A stretch of DNA of 11,559 nucleotides from assembly GCA_013139905.1 (NCBI GenBank), contig WSZW01000107.1:1-11559 (forward strand), written 5' to 3'. The translations under genes were made by a program, and so were the position numbers. The notes under the pieces were generated by a model. It was not told the origin of the DNA, made no database searches, and saw nothing but the letters and a program-made list of their open reading frames with translations. This DNA comes from an archaeon (lineage in GTDB: Archaea; EX4484-52; B79-G9). Below, one piece after another: positions 5,504-11,486 of the stretch (within the stretch, counting starts at the first letter, position 1; the number at the start of each line of letters is the position of its first letter).

Positions 5504-5580
5504 TTCTTAACCTCTTTGTTTGTTGTTTATATATATTTATGCATACTATTTATGCATCTATTCTTATGTACTATAGAACA
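5504..5580 (-). promoter_or_regulatory. Ubl gene upstream region with an 11-bp direct repeat
   Basis: On the minus strand ATGCATAAATA occurs twice, at 5547-5557 and 5534-5544, spaced 13 bases centre to centre, 30 to 55 bases before the Ubl start. Further upstream TTCTATAGTACAT (about 5565-5577) resembles the TATAGTAT core of the promoter motifs at 918 and 4989. The repeat could be a pair of operator sites or a late-type promoter box (T4 late promoters read TATAAATA). A promoter somewhere here is needed because a hairpin precedes it. Confidence 0.5.
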
Positions 5581-5607
5581 CAAGCGAGTTTTAAATACTC
5601 TAGCTTG
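5581..5607 (-). terminator. Probable terminator hairpin at the end of the CCA/wHTH block
   Basis: On the minus strand CAAGC-TA-GAGT and ACTC-GCTTG can pair as a 9-bp stem with a two-base bulge around an ATTTAAA loop. It lies about 20 bases after the stop of the winged-helix-like gene. The run after it, TGTTCTAT, is only moderately T-rich, so termination may be partial. Confidence 0.45.
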
Positions 5608-5627
5608 CAACGATGAATAATGAAACA

Positions 5628-5858
5628 TTATAATTTAATTAATACTGCATTTATTATTTTTCTTTGATGATTTGATAATTCATATTGAATTATTGAATTC
5701 CTATAACCCAATCTCGTTATAATTCCAGAATTTGCAAATCTTTTTAACTGTCCTGATGTAAGATCGATATGTCTACTTGTAAATGGCGGCTCTAATGATA
5801 ATAATAACTCCATAACTTCTACATTATGTCTTATAATATTTTGTATATTTATCATCAT
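5628..5858 (-). CDS. Small winged-helix-like DNA-binding protein, 76 aa (putative)
   Basis: Helical start (residues 1-22), then P-F-T-S-R-H-I-D-L-T-S-G-Q-L-K-R-F-A-N-S-G-I-I-T, and a wing-like hairpin R-L-G-Y-R-N-S-I-I-Q-Y-E-L-S. The order helix, Thr-capped recognition helix with L-K-R-F, G-I-I, hairpin ending in Y-x-L is typical of small winged-helix domains such as MarR-like or phage transcription regulators. It is the last gene before the hairpin at 5581, directly upstream of the Ubl promoter region, so it might control that region; this is inference. The start ATG-ATG at 5858 lies two bases after the previous gene's stop and lacks a clear ribosome binding site, suggesting coupled translation. 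Confidence 0.6.
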   Translation of the reverse strand: MMINIQNIIRHNVEVMELLLSLEPPFTSRHIDLTSGQLKRFANSGIITRLGYRNSIIQYELSNHQRKIINAVLIKL

Positions 5859-5860
5859 TC

Positions 5861-6049
5861 TTATTCACTTTGTTGTCCAAGCTTAAATCCGTCATTAAAT
5901 GCGATATTTAATTCATCTGCTATTCGTTGCGCAAATTCACGCGGTTTAATATTACTAATGGAAATGTCGAGAAATTTTTCTTCATCATAAATATCTATTG
6001 AAAAGAATCCGTTTGGACGTAACATTACTTGATATGGATTTATTGTCAT
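5861..6049 (-). CDS. Hypothetical protein, 62 aa
   Basis: I do not recognise this protein. AGGAAAA lies before the ATG at 6049, and the previous gene ends 8 bases upstream. The sequence gives a short beta start (Y-Q-V-M-L-R-P-N-G-F-F-S-I-D-I-Y), an acidic turn D-E-E-K, then P-R-E-F-A-Q-R-I-A-D-E-L-N as a clear helix, ending G-Q-Q-S-E. It is soluble and acidic. It lies in a run of small genes between the CCA enzyme and the Ubl gene. Confidence 0.6.
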   Translation of the reverse strand: MTINPYQVMLRPNGFFSIDIYDEEKFLDISISNIKPREFAQRIADELNIAFNDGFKLGQQSE

Positions 6050-6057
6050 ATTTTTTC

Positions 6058-6417
6058 CTATTTATATTGTTTAAGTTTACATTCAAATTCTATTGCAGCT
6101 GGCATATCCAACATCTCTTCTAATTTATTGAATGTTTGTATAAATTTTATTTCATCATCTATATAATATAACATGAGAGATATTTTTATAATATATAATT
6201 TTATAATATCTGTAGATGATTCATGCAATATTCGTAATAATTTTACTTTATCTGAAATGTTATTTTCATTGTATATAGTATCAAGAGTATCTTTACACGA
6301 TCTATCTTTGAACACAATACAACGAATACATCCATTTACTATTCCGATACGTTTAGATTTTAATCTATCTTCAATTAATGTATTAACTTTTGAATTATAT
6401 GTACGTATTAATGTCAT
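6058..6417 (-). CDS. Hypothetical protein, 119 aa
   Basis: The start is set at the ATG at 6417, which overlaps the stop codon of the small zinc-knuckle gene as ATGA. An in-frame ATG at 6444 would lie inside that gene and has no ribosome binding site. The product begins MTLIRTYNSKVN, contains G-C-I-R-C-I-V-F-K-D-R-S-C-K-D (CxxC then Cys, about residues 30-42) and is largely helical after that, with an Ile/Leu/Lys-rich middle and a final L-K-Q-Y-K. I see no known motif. The Cys triplet could bind a metal with a partner protein. Confidence 0.6.
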   Translation of the reverse strand: MTLIRTYNSKVNTLIEDRLKSKRIGIVNGCIRCIVFKDRSCKDTLDTIYNENNISDKVKLLRILHESSTDIIKLYIIKISLMLYYIDDEIKFIQTFNKLEEMLDMPAAIEFECKLKQYK

Positions 6418-6587
6418 ACCAATTCCGTTCCACATTTTATACATATTGAATGTATTATATTATTATGTACAACCATTTTTATGTCACTACTATGACATTG
6501 TGGACATATAATTTTATTTCTAATATTAAATAAATGATTTTCATATTCACTATCAGTAAAATCTATTTTACATACTTCGCAAAACAT
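6414..6587 (-). CDS. Small zinc-knuckle protein, 57 aa
   Basis: Three CxxC knuckles are visible in a short frame: M-F-C-E-V-C at residues 3-6, C28-P-Q-C31-H, and C49-I-K-C52-G. The last two, 18 residues apart with V-V-H-N-N-I-I-H-S-I between them, make a standard zinc ribbon. The ATG at 6587 has a good GAGGTAT ribosome binding site that follows the CCA gene's stop codon. The frame ends in TGA within the ATGA overlap with the 119-aa gene. Function unknown; nucleic-acid or RNA polymerase binding is common for such ribbons. Confidence 0.7.
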   Translation of the reverse strand: MFCEVCKIDFTDSEYENHLFNIRNKIICPQCHSSDIKMVVHNNIIHSICIKCGTELV

Positions 6588-6599
6588 TTATATACCTCA

Positions 6600-7823
6600 T
6601 TATAAATACTCTAATAAAATTACTTTATCTTCAATACCTTCTTCGATTTGAATTTCATATAATTCTTTTAAAATTGGTCCAAGTGTTTTATCTGCTGGTA
6701 ATCCAAGTGCAATTAAATCGTGACCATTCACTAATCTATCTGGCATTCTAGCTGGTATATCATTTAATATAAAATCTCGCATATTTTCACGATTAAAAGT
6801 ATCAGCCATATGAACTGTTAATAACGAATTAAAATATGGACTGTCGTATAATGCATATCGTTTAGCTTTTCGCATTTCTGAAATTATATGCATTTTCATA
6901 TGATTTTCAATACAAAATAAAATTTCATTAGTATCTGCTTTACTAAACTTCAATCGTTTTAATATATCTGTTGCGATTATTACTCCTTCTTTTGCATGTC
7001 CATGATATGATAATCCGACTTTTGTACGCGATTTTCCAATATCATGTAAGAATATAGCAACTAATTCATTCAATGTCGCTTGGCCACTATGTTCTAAAGC
7101 ATATAAAGTATGAACATCTGCCGCTCCTTCTGGATGGTGTTTTAAATTATGTTCACATATATGTAATACTAAAAACTCCGGTATAACTTTTGCCATTAAA
7201 TTTAAATTTACCCAATTTTCTATCATACCTCTAGGATTATATTTTAAACCTTTTAATAATTCAGTACGTATAAAATCTCCATCTATTTCTGAAATATCAG
7301 CATCAAAAATTGCACAGCGCAAATTATCAACAATTGTAAACTTTGTCTGTGCAGCTATACGAGCAGCTCTAAATGCTCGTCGTGGATCTTCATTATGTAT
7401 ACGATCTATAGGATTCCCAACTGCACGTATAAATTTAAAGTAACAGTCATTTAATCCTCCAAATGGATCTATTAATTTATCATCTACTGTCATTGCCATA
7501 GCATTTATTGTAAAATCTCTACGCGCTAAATCTGTATGTAAATCGGTAGTAAATGCTACATCAGGATGAGTACCAGGCGTTATGTCTCGCCGCATAGTTG
7601 TTACATCTACAGTTCCATATGGTGTATCTACAATAACTGTACCAAATCGTTTACCAATAATATTTCCGGTCGGAAAGACTTCCAATATTTCTCGTGGAAG
7701 TAAATCTGTAGTTATATCAATATCATGTGGTATTTTACCCAACACGATATCTCTAACTGCTCCTCCAACTATATATGAATTTGGAGATAATTTATTCAAA
7801 ATATCTTGTATATATTTATTCAT
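6600..7823 (-). CDS. cca: CCA tRNA nucleotidyltransferase (class II, with HD domain)
   Basis: 407 aa from the ATG at 7823; an earlier in-frame ATG at 7832 lies inside the stop region of the upstream gene. It adds or repairs the 3' CCA of tRNAs from CTP and ATP. Motifs in order: G20-G-A-V-R-D (nucleotide binding), D34-I-D36 (metal carboxylates), V-D73-V, R101-R-D-F-T-I-N-A-M-A, E145-D-P-R-R (base-selecting motif of class II enzymes) and R-A-A-R. An HD phosphohydrolase domain follows with H-H-P-E-G at 229-233, D-V-H-T, then H260-D261-I-G-K and Y-H-G-H, as in E. coli Cca (412 aa, with 2',3'-cyclic phosphodiesterase activity). The length is normal and no key motif is missing. A phage copy would keep host or phage tRNAs functional during infection, often alongside phage tRNA genes, which are not in this window. 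Translation is coupled to the RW-tail gene just upstream. Confidence 0.93.
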   Translation of the reverse strand: MNKYIQDILNKLSPNSYIVGGAVRDIVLGKIPHDIDITTDLLPREILEVFPTGNIIGKRFGTVIVDTPYGTVDVTTMRRDITPGTHPDVAFTTDLHTDLARRDFTINAMAMTVDDKLIDPFGGLNDCYFKFIRAVGNPIDRIHNEDPRRAFRAARIAAQTKFTIVDNLRCAIFDADISEIDGDFIRTELLKGLKYNPRGMIENWVNLNLMAKVIPEFLVLHICEHNLKHHPEGAADVHTLYALEHSGQATLNELVAIFLHDIGKSRTKVGLSYHGHAKEGVIIATDILKRLKFSKADTNEILFCIENHMKMHIISEMRKAKRYALYDSPYFNSLLTVHMADTFNRENMRDFILNDIPARMPDRLVNGHDLIALGLPADKTLGPILKELYEIQIEEGIEDKVILLEYL

Positions 7824-7825
7824 AA

Positions 7826-8071
7826 TTACCATCTAGTATTTGTTAAAATTGCAACATTAAAAGTTCGCATATGTGTATCGCCAAGAGGTTTATGTCCACA
7901 TCTTGAACGAATTATACCATTTTTAATATATGTTAATTCTCCTAAGCATTCTGGACAACCATTACCACATTGTATATGTGTACACGGAGCGTGTTTTATT
8001 GCGGTTACAATTTCGCCATCCATTTCATATTGTTGACCTATAATATAATTTTCCGTTTTTGTACATATCAT
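7826..8071 (-). CDS. RW-tail Cys-rich small protein, copy 1 (81 aa)
   Basis: Start chosen at the ATG at 8071, after the previous gene's stop; the ATG at 8080 is the TGG-overlapping start of the kind rejected elsewhere. N-terminal half: Y-I-I-G-Q-Q-Y-E-M-D-G-E-I to C30. Second half: C35-G-N-G-C39-P-E-C42-L-G, then Y-I-K-N-G-I-I-R-S-R-C58-G-H, then N-T-R-W at the very end. C-x2-C-x-G and N-G-x-I-x3-C are shared with the copies at 8074 and 8969, so this is one zinc-binding family. It has an extra C35. The last codons AGA TGG TAA run straight into the CCA start, nine bases from W to ATG. Function unknown. Confidence 0.75.
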   Translation of the reverse strand: MICTKTENYIIGQQYEMDGEIVTAIKHAPCTHIQCGNGCPECLGELTYIKNGIIRSRCGHKPLGDTHMRTFNVAILTNTRW

Positions 8072-8073
8072 AA

Positions 8074-8331
8074 TTACCATCTAATATTTGTTTTAATACT
8101 TACATTATTATGTTTAACACATTCAAATCTTTGTCTAGATTCGGAATATCCACATATTGATTGTATCTCCCCATCAATTGTAAACACAATTTTACCTGGA
8201 CAATCATTACATAATCCCCTTTGAAAATCATCAGAATGATATCCTGCACAATTTTGAGAAAATCTTAAAATTGTCACTTTATGTTCATGAACACTATAGA
8301 CATCTCCAATTCTATATTGTACTCGTATCAT
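8074..8331 (-). CDS. RW-tail Cys-rich small protein, copy 2 (85 aa)
   Basis: The ATG at 8331 overlaps the methyltransferase-like gene's stop as ATGA. N-terminal half: Q-Y-R-I-G-D-V-Y then C28. Second half: C41-N-D-C44-P-G-K-I-V-F-T-I-D-G-E-I-Q-S-I-C60-G, then C71 and the end K-T-N-I-R-W. The four aligned cysteines (28, 41, 44, 60) match copies 1 and 3, with 15 residues between the third and fourth. Alternation of beta strands and Cys pairs suggests a small zinc-bound beta fold. No known family recognised. Confidence 0.75.
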   Translation of the reverse strand: MIRVQYRIGDVYSVHEHKVTILRFSQNCAGYHSDDFQRGLCNDCPGKIVFTIDGEIQSICGYSESRQRFECVKHNNVSIKTNIRW

Positions 8332-8966
8332 ATTTGTGGTGTTCCTATAATAATTGTATTTCGTGGTGTTGCTTTTTCAGTAATTTTTTTAATCGTTATA
8401 TTATATCCAGCGGTTGATAAATAATTGGCAAGTTTTAATTCATGTTTTAGATATTTATTTAATTCGAATGTATCTAAATATGATGGATGTCCTTTAGAAA
8501 TACAACATGGTACAAGTATAATAGGACTTTCATTTTCAATAGCAATATCACACACTCTATATGATAAATTCCCACATGGATGTATACCCAATACGGCTGA
8601 ATATATAGGAATATGATATTCATTTTGATATATATCTTCTTCTCGCGTTTCTAATCTAGCCATAAGTTTACTATATTTCGATTGAATTGCCATTGTGGAT
8701 TTTGGAAAATGTAAATCAGATGTTATCACATTATTACAATGATTACGAGCAAGAGCGTATAATCCACTAAATGTATGACCAGAAGCAAATTCATAAATAG
8801 TTTTAAGTTTACGAATACCATAAAATTGTTTAATTATTGGTAAAGATTTATCTATTGTATCGCGACTTTCAAAAAATTCTTTTACTTTAATATTACTTGC
8901 GACTATATTTGATAAATCTGATATTTTAAATAAACTATCCTGTGAACATTTCATAGATTTAGACAT
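8328..8966 (-). CDS. SAM-dependent methyltransferase-like protein (H-x-C-G ... P-C-C type)
   Basis: 212 aa from the ATG at 8966. The Rossmann-like methyltransferase pattern is visible: Y58-E-F-A-S-G-H-T-F-S-G-L-Y-A-L (motif I, SAM binding, with the Gly-rich loop partly altered), acidic end of strand 2 in I-T-S-D84-L, E109-E-D, then V-L-G-I-H-P-C-G-N-L-S (125-135) and I-I-L-V-P-C-C (149-155). The pair H-x-C-G-x-L-S and P-C-C together with a late T-P-R-N-T-I-I-I is the signature of methyltransferases I associate with the Methyltransf_32/METTL25-like group. Substrate is not shown; neighbours (CCA enzyme) make tRNA or rRNA a reasonable guess. It lies between RW-tail copies 3 and 2 and is overlapped by copy 2 by 4 bases. 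Confidence 0.72.
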   Translation of the reverse strand: MSKSMKCSQDSLFKISDLSNIVASNIKVKEFFESRDTIDKSLPIIKQFYGIRKLKTIYEFASGHTFSGLYALARNHCNNVITSDLHFPKSTMAIQSKYSKLMARLETREEDIYQNEYHIPIYSAVLGIHPCGNLSYRVCDIAIENESPIILVPCCISKGHPSYLDTFELNKYLKHELKLANYLSTAGYNITIKKITEKATPRNTIIIGTPQI

Positions 8967-8968
8967 AT

Positions 8969-9244
8969 TTACCATCTCGTATTTGTATTAGGTAAATGTT
9001 TGTGCATTCTAACTAAAGGATTATCTCCGTTATGTGCACATGTTTTATGAATCTCTCCATTTTTAAATTTAAAATGTGAACGTCCTTTACACCCAATACA
9101 TTCCGTCTTTATTTTTTTTCCATTTCGTTTTGCATTTCTTATACTGCGACATTCACTATGACCAACAACTTTTGCAATATTACCATTAAACATATAAAAA
9201 GCGCCGACTTTATAATTGTCAAAACTATTTTTATCAATAATCAT
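8969..9244 (-). CDS. RW-tail Cys-rich small protein, copy 3 (91 aa)
   Basis: Start set at the ATG at 9244, preceded by AGAGGTAAT; upstream in-frame starts at 9283 (TTG) and 9262 lie in the previous gene without a ribosome binding site. N-terminal half: N-Y-K-V-G-A-F-Y-M-F-N-G-N-I to C32. Then a basic loop K-R-N-G-K-K, C49-I-G-C52-K-G, F-K-F-K-N-G-E-I-H-K-T-C69-A-H, and the end P-N-T-N-T-R-W. The longer basic loop between first and second Cys is the main difference from copies 1 and 2. The stop is followed by the methyltransferase-like ATG after three bases. Confidence 0.75.
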   Translation of the reverse strand: MIIDKNSFDNYKVGAFYMFNGNIAKVVGHSECRSIRNAKRNGKKIKTECIGCKGRSHFKFKNGEIHKTCAHNGDNPLVRMHKHLPNTNTRW

Positions 9245-9254
9245 ATTACCTCTG

Positions 9255-9413
9255 TTACTCATTTTCAGGACGAATTTCTTCAACAGTACGTGATATTAAA
9301 TTTATTTTTAAACCATATTTTGGTTTAATATGTCTATAACCAACCATAAAAGTTACCATTATGATAAGATAATTATCTATAAATTGATATGTATAACCAA
9401 AATATTTAGTCAA
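9255..9413 (-). CDS. Small hypothetical protein, 52 aa, TTG start
   Basis: Between RW-tail copies 4 and 3 a frame opens at TTG (9413), with AGGTGGTAAATA just before it, the same spacing used for the methyltransferase-like start after copy 3. It ends TAA at 9255 within 11 bases of the next start. The product is M-T-K-Y-F-G-Y at the start, has a hydrophobic middle I-D-N-Y-L-I-I-M-V-T-F-M-V-G-Y that could be a weak membrane segment, and an ending with E-E-I-R-P-E-N-E. An internal ATG at 9359 would give only 34 aa. Not recognised; support is position and packing. Confidence 0.4.
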   Translation of the reverse strand: MTKYFGYTYQFIDNYLIIMVTFMVGYRHIKPKYGLKINLISRTVEEIRPENE

Positions 9414-9416
9414 TAT

Positions 9417-9677
9417 TTACCACCTTTTATTTGAAGAACCAGCGGGATGTAATTTTAATCCGATTCTAGAAGCGGGACATGTAATATATGGACCTTGATC
9501 ATGATAATGTACTTTTATCATTGATCCATCGCATTTTCCAAAAATCGTATTGTATGAACACCTACAACTTCTGGGTTGTAATACTTCAATTTCAGATATA
9601 TCATTACGAGGTTTTCCTTTATATGAAAATTTAGTGATATCTTTATAATATTCAATAAGTTTTTCATTAAAACTCAT
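9417..9677 (-). CDS. RW-tail Cys-rich small protein, copy 4, diverged (86 aa)
   Basis: The ATG at 9677 has ATAGGTAAT before it; the NAMPT stop codon lies inside that site. The N-terminal half (residues 1-37, Lys/Tyr-rich, helical) differs from the other copies. The second half keeps the family pattern in altered form: C38-R-C40, K-C49-D-G-S-M-I-K-V-H-Y-H, G-P-Y-I-T-C67-P, and the end S-S-N-K-R-W. Different N-terminus with the same C-terminal module suggests domain shuffling within the family. Confidence 0.72.
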   Translation of the reverse strand: MSFNEKLIEYYKDITKFSYKGKPRNDISEIEVLQPRSCRCSYNTIFGKCDGSMIKVHYHDQGPYITCPASRIGLKLHPAGSSNKRW

Positions 9678-9682
9678 ACTTA

Positions 9683-11008
9683 TTACCTATCATTATTAAT
9701 ACGTTCACGTATTTCATCAAAAGTAAAATCTTTTAGTAATTCACCATTTCTAAATACTTCGGGTAGATTGAATTTACCACTTTTTGAAACTTTTTTTGGT
9801 GCAGTTATTGGGTCTTTAAATACTGGATAGTTATCTCCATTAATTGTTATGTTTGAACACTTGAAAGCAAAACTATTGGTATCACGATTTAGTTTTTGTA
9901 AAAGTGCTCCACCTGAACCAAATGCAATATTATCTGCAGACCATTTTGAAACAAACATTGCAAATAAAATAGCATCAATTGATGTGTCATCTACACCGTC
10001 ACCTTGTATAATTCTAACATGTGAATCAAGAACTTTAAATCCTTTAGGATTTGTTGTATAACCAAATTTATCACCTAAAATATCAAGACATCTCAATATA
10101 ACTTCTACTGGATCACCTGAATCTGGACGTATGACAAGTGTTCCATCTCTATTCATAATATCATCATGAAGGATTTCACCCCATAATTCTTCACATGCAT
10201 GGAATATATCATATGAATCTGAAACACAAGCAATAATTCCTCTTGGATATTTTGTTAATAGATTTTTAAATGCTTTAACTTCATTGAATTTTCCCCAAGA
10301 AGTTACTGTTGAATGTTCAGTGGCTGGAATTGAATTACCTGCACAGGGGTCATGGTAATTACGTCTAATCATTGTAATAGCCGCAAGAGTATCTGTACCT
10401 CTAAAATTGACAAGATGTGATGCTCCACCAATAGATGCTGTTTCAGGTGATGATACACCTCTAAAACCGAAATCGTGTAATTTAAATAATATATCTTCAG
10501 GTGTCCCTGTTAATTCAAGATATTTTAATATATTTTCTTTCATAAAATAACTTTGTGTAGCAACTGTAATTGGATACCATACTTCTACAATTAAGGTTTC
10601 AAGATAATTTGTTAACCAAGGTACTTTTGGATCAGTATTTTCTATTGTTACTAATGGAGTTAAAACAGGATGAATAGAACCTTCTTCAACAGCACATATT
10701 GATACTGGAAGTTTACCGCCATGTTCAGAAAGAATGTATTCCCATCCTTCACGATTAAAATAATTCTCTCCAAAATGTAGAAGACAAATTTCTTCTGCTT
10801 CATCAATAAATTCTTCAGTTACAACAACACCAGATAAATATTCTTTTAAGAAATATTGTAGTCCAAAGAAAACTGTCTGTGGGAATTTTCCACCCCTAGA
10901 TTCAAGATAAGAATAAATATATTCTGTTAATTCAGGATATTGTGTCCAATGTGTTATCTTATAAGAATCTGTAAGCATTAGTATGTTATCATTATTTCTT
11001 CTTGTCAT
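9683..11008 (-). CDS. nadV: Nicotinamide phosphoribosyltransferase (NAMPT)
   Basis: 441 aa, close to bacterial and phage NadV and shorter than human NAMPT (491 aa). It makes NMN from nicotinamide and PRPP, the entry step of NAD+ salvage. The active-site core is intact: H178-D-F-G-F-R-G-V-S-S-P-E-T-A with F180/R183 (human F193/R196), N-F-R-G-T-D206-T (human D219), P-A-T-E-H232-S-T (human H247), V-I-R294-P-D296-S-G-D-P (human R311/D313), and G-D-G-V-D-D. H232 corresponds to the autophosphorylated histidine. The start codon overlaps the HAD gene stop as ATGA, so the two are coupled. No NMN adenylyltransferase (nadM) is in the window; it may lie outside or be the host's. Phage NAMPTs can restore NAD+ drained by host NADase defences. 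Confidence 0.96.
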   Translation of the reverse strand: MTRRNNDNILMLTDSYKITHWTQYPELTEYIYSYLESRGGKFPQTVFFGLQYFLKEYLSGVVVTEEFIDEAEEICLLHFGENYFNREGWEYILSEHGGKLPVSICAVEEGSIHPVLTPLVTIENTDPKVPWLTNYLETLIVEVWYPITVATQSYFMKENILKYLELTGTPEDILFKLHDFGFRGVSSPETASIGGASHLVNFRGTDTLAAITMIRRNYHDPCAGNSIPATEHSTVTSWGKFNEVKAFKNLLTKYPRGIIACVSDSYDIFHACEELWGEILHDDIMNRDGTLVIRPDSGDPVEVILRCLDILGDKFGYTTNPKGFKVLDSHVRIIQGDGVDDTSIDAILFAMFVSKWSADNIAFGSGGALLQKLNRDTNSFAFKCSNITINGDNYPVFKDPITAPKKVSKSGKFNLPEVFRNGELLKDFTFDEIRERINNDR

Positions 11009-11430
11009 ATTTTTACCTCATATATTCGTTTTAATATTTTCTTTATTTCAATCCAATCGGATGATTCAAATCCACTTTTATCTTCTAATAATATATTAAA
11101 ATAGAATTTATCTTTATAATTTCCAAGTGCAGTATTTGGCACTTCTGGATTACAATTTACATATTTAAATAGAATATTATTTTGTTTGAGAAATTGTTGC
11201 ATTCTATAAATTTCTATTGGATGTGAACATGTATATAATATTAAACATGTATCTTCTTGTATGGATAAAAATTGCAATACTTCTTTAGCAAATGGATAAA
11301 ATTCAAATACTTGTTTAGATTCATATTTACCTTCGCATATTGTACTATGAAAATCAATTGCCCAAAAAATAGTATCCCAACCTCGTACAATTTTCATATT
11401 ATATGCATTTTGAATATTAAAAAAGTTCAT
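11005..11430 (-). CDS. HAD-superfamily phosphatase-like protein with altered motif I
   Basis: 141 aa from the ATG at 11430, which has AGAGGGAAAT before it; the internal Met at residue 12 has no ribosome binding site. HAD motifs: motif I F-W-A-I-D26-F-H28-S-T-I, motif II L-I-L-Y-T67-C-S-H-P, and the acidic motif IV F-N-I-L-L-E116-D117-K-S-G-F followed by D-W. The nucleophile D26 is kept, but the second Asp of D-x-D, the general acid, is His. The Y-T-C / N-P / D-K-S-G-F layout is that of small phage HAD hydrolases of the nucleotidase or polynucleotide 3'-phosphatase kind. Coupling to NAMPT (4-base overlap) suggests a nucleotide or NAD-related substrate. With His28 it might be a phosphotransferase-poor or binding-only variant. 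Confidence 0.78.
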   Translation of the reverse strand: MNFFNIQNAYNMKIVRGWDTIFWAIDFHSTICEGKYESKQVFEFYPFAKEVLQFLSIQEDTCLILYTCSHPIEIYRMQQFLKQNNILFKYVNCNPEVPNTALGNYKDKFYFNILLEDKSGFESSDWIEIKKILKRIYEVKI

Positions 11431-11486
11431 ATTTCCCTCTTAATAAATTTAAAAAATTATCTATCGATGGTAACCAAAAAATAATA

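Noticed and set aside
5082..5510. Long plus-strand open frame opposite the Ubl gene
   Set aside because: It is a mirror of the repetitive minus-strand Ubl gene; it lacks a ribosome binding site and the minus-strand frame has clear domain structure.
5534..5557. CRISPR-like repeat
   Set aside because: Only two 11-base units with a 2-base gap; no spacers of CRISPR length, so operator or promoter repeat is more likely.
5504..5627. tRNA or small RNA gene between the wHTH-like gene and the Ubl gene
   Set aside because: No cloverleaf, T-loop GTTC-type box or CCA end can be drawn; the contents are explained by a hairpin, direct repeats and a promoter.
7824..7832. Upstream ATG starts of cca (7832) and likewise 8080 and 8975
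   Set aside because: These ATGs come from AGATGGTAA at the end of the previous RW-tail gene; the later ATG, outside the upstream gene, has the normal spacing.
11431..11486. Possible 20-codon frame between RW-tail copy 5 and the HAD gene
   Set aside because: It would need an ATT start and overlaps the HAD start; too short and no independent support.
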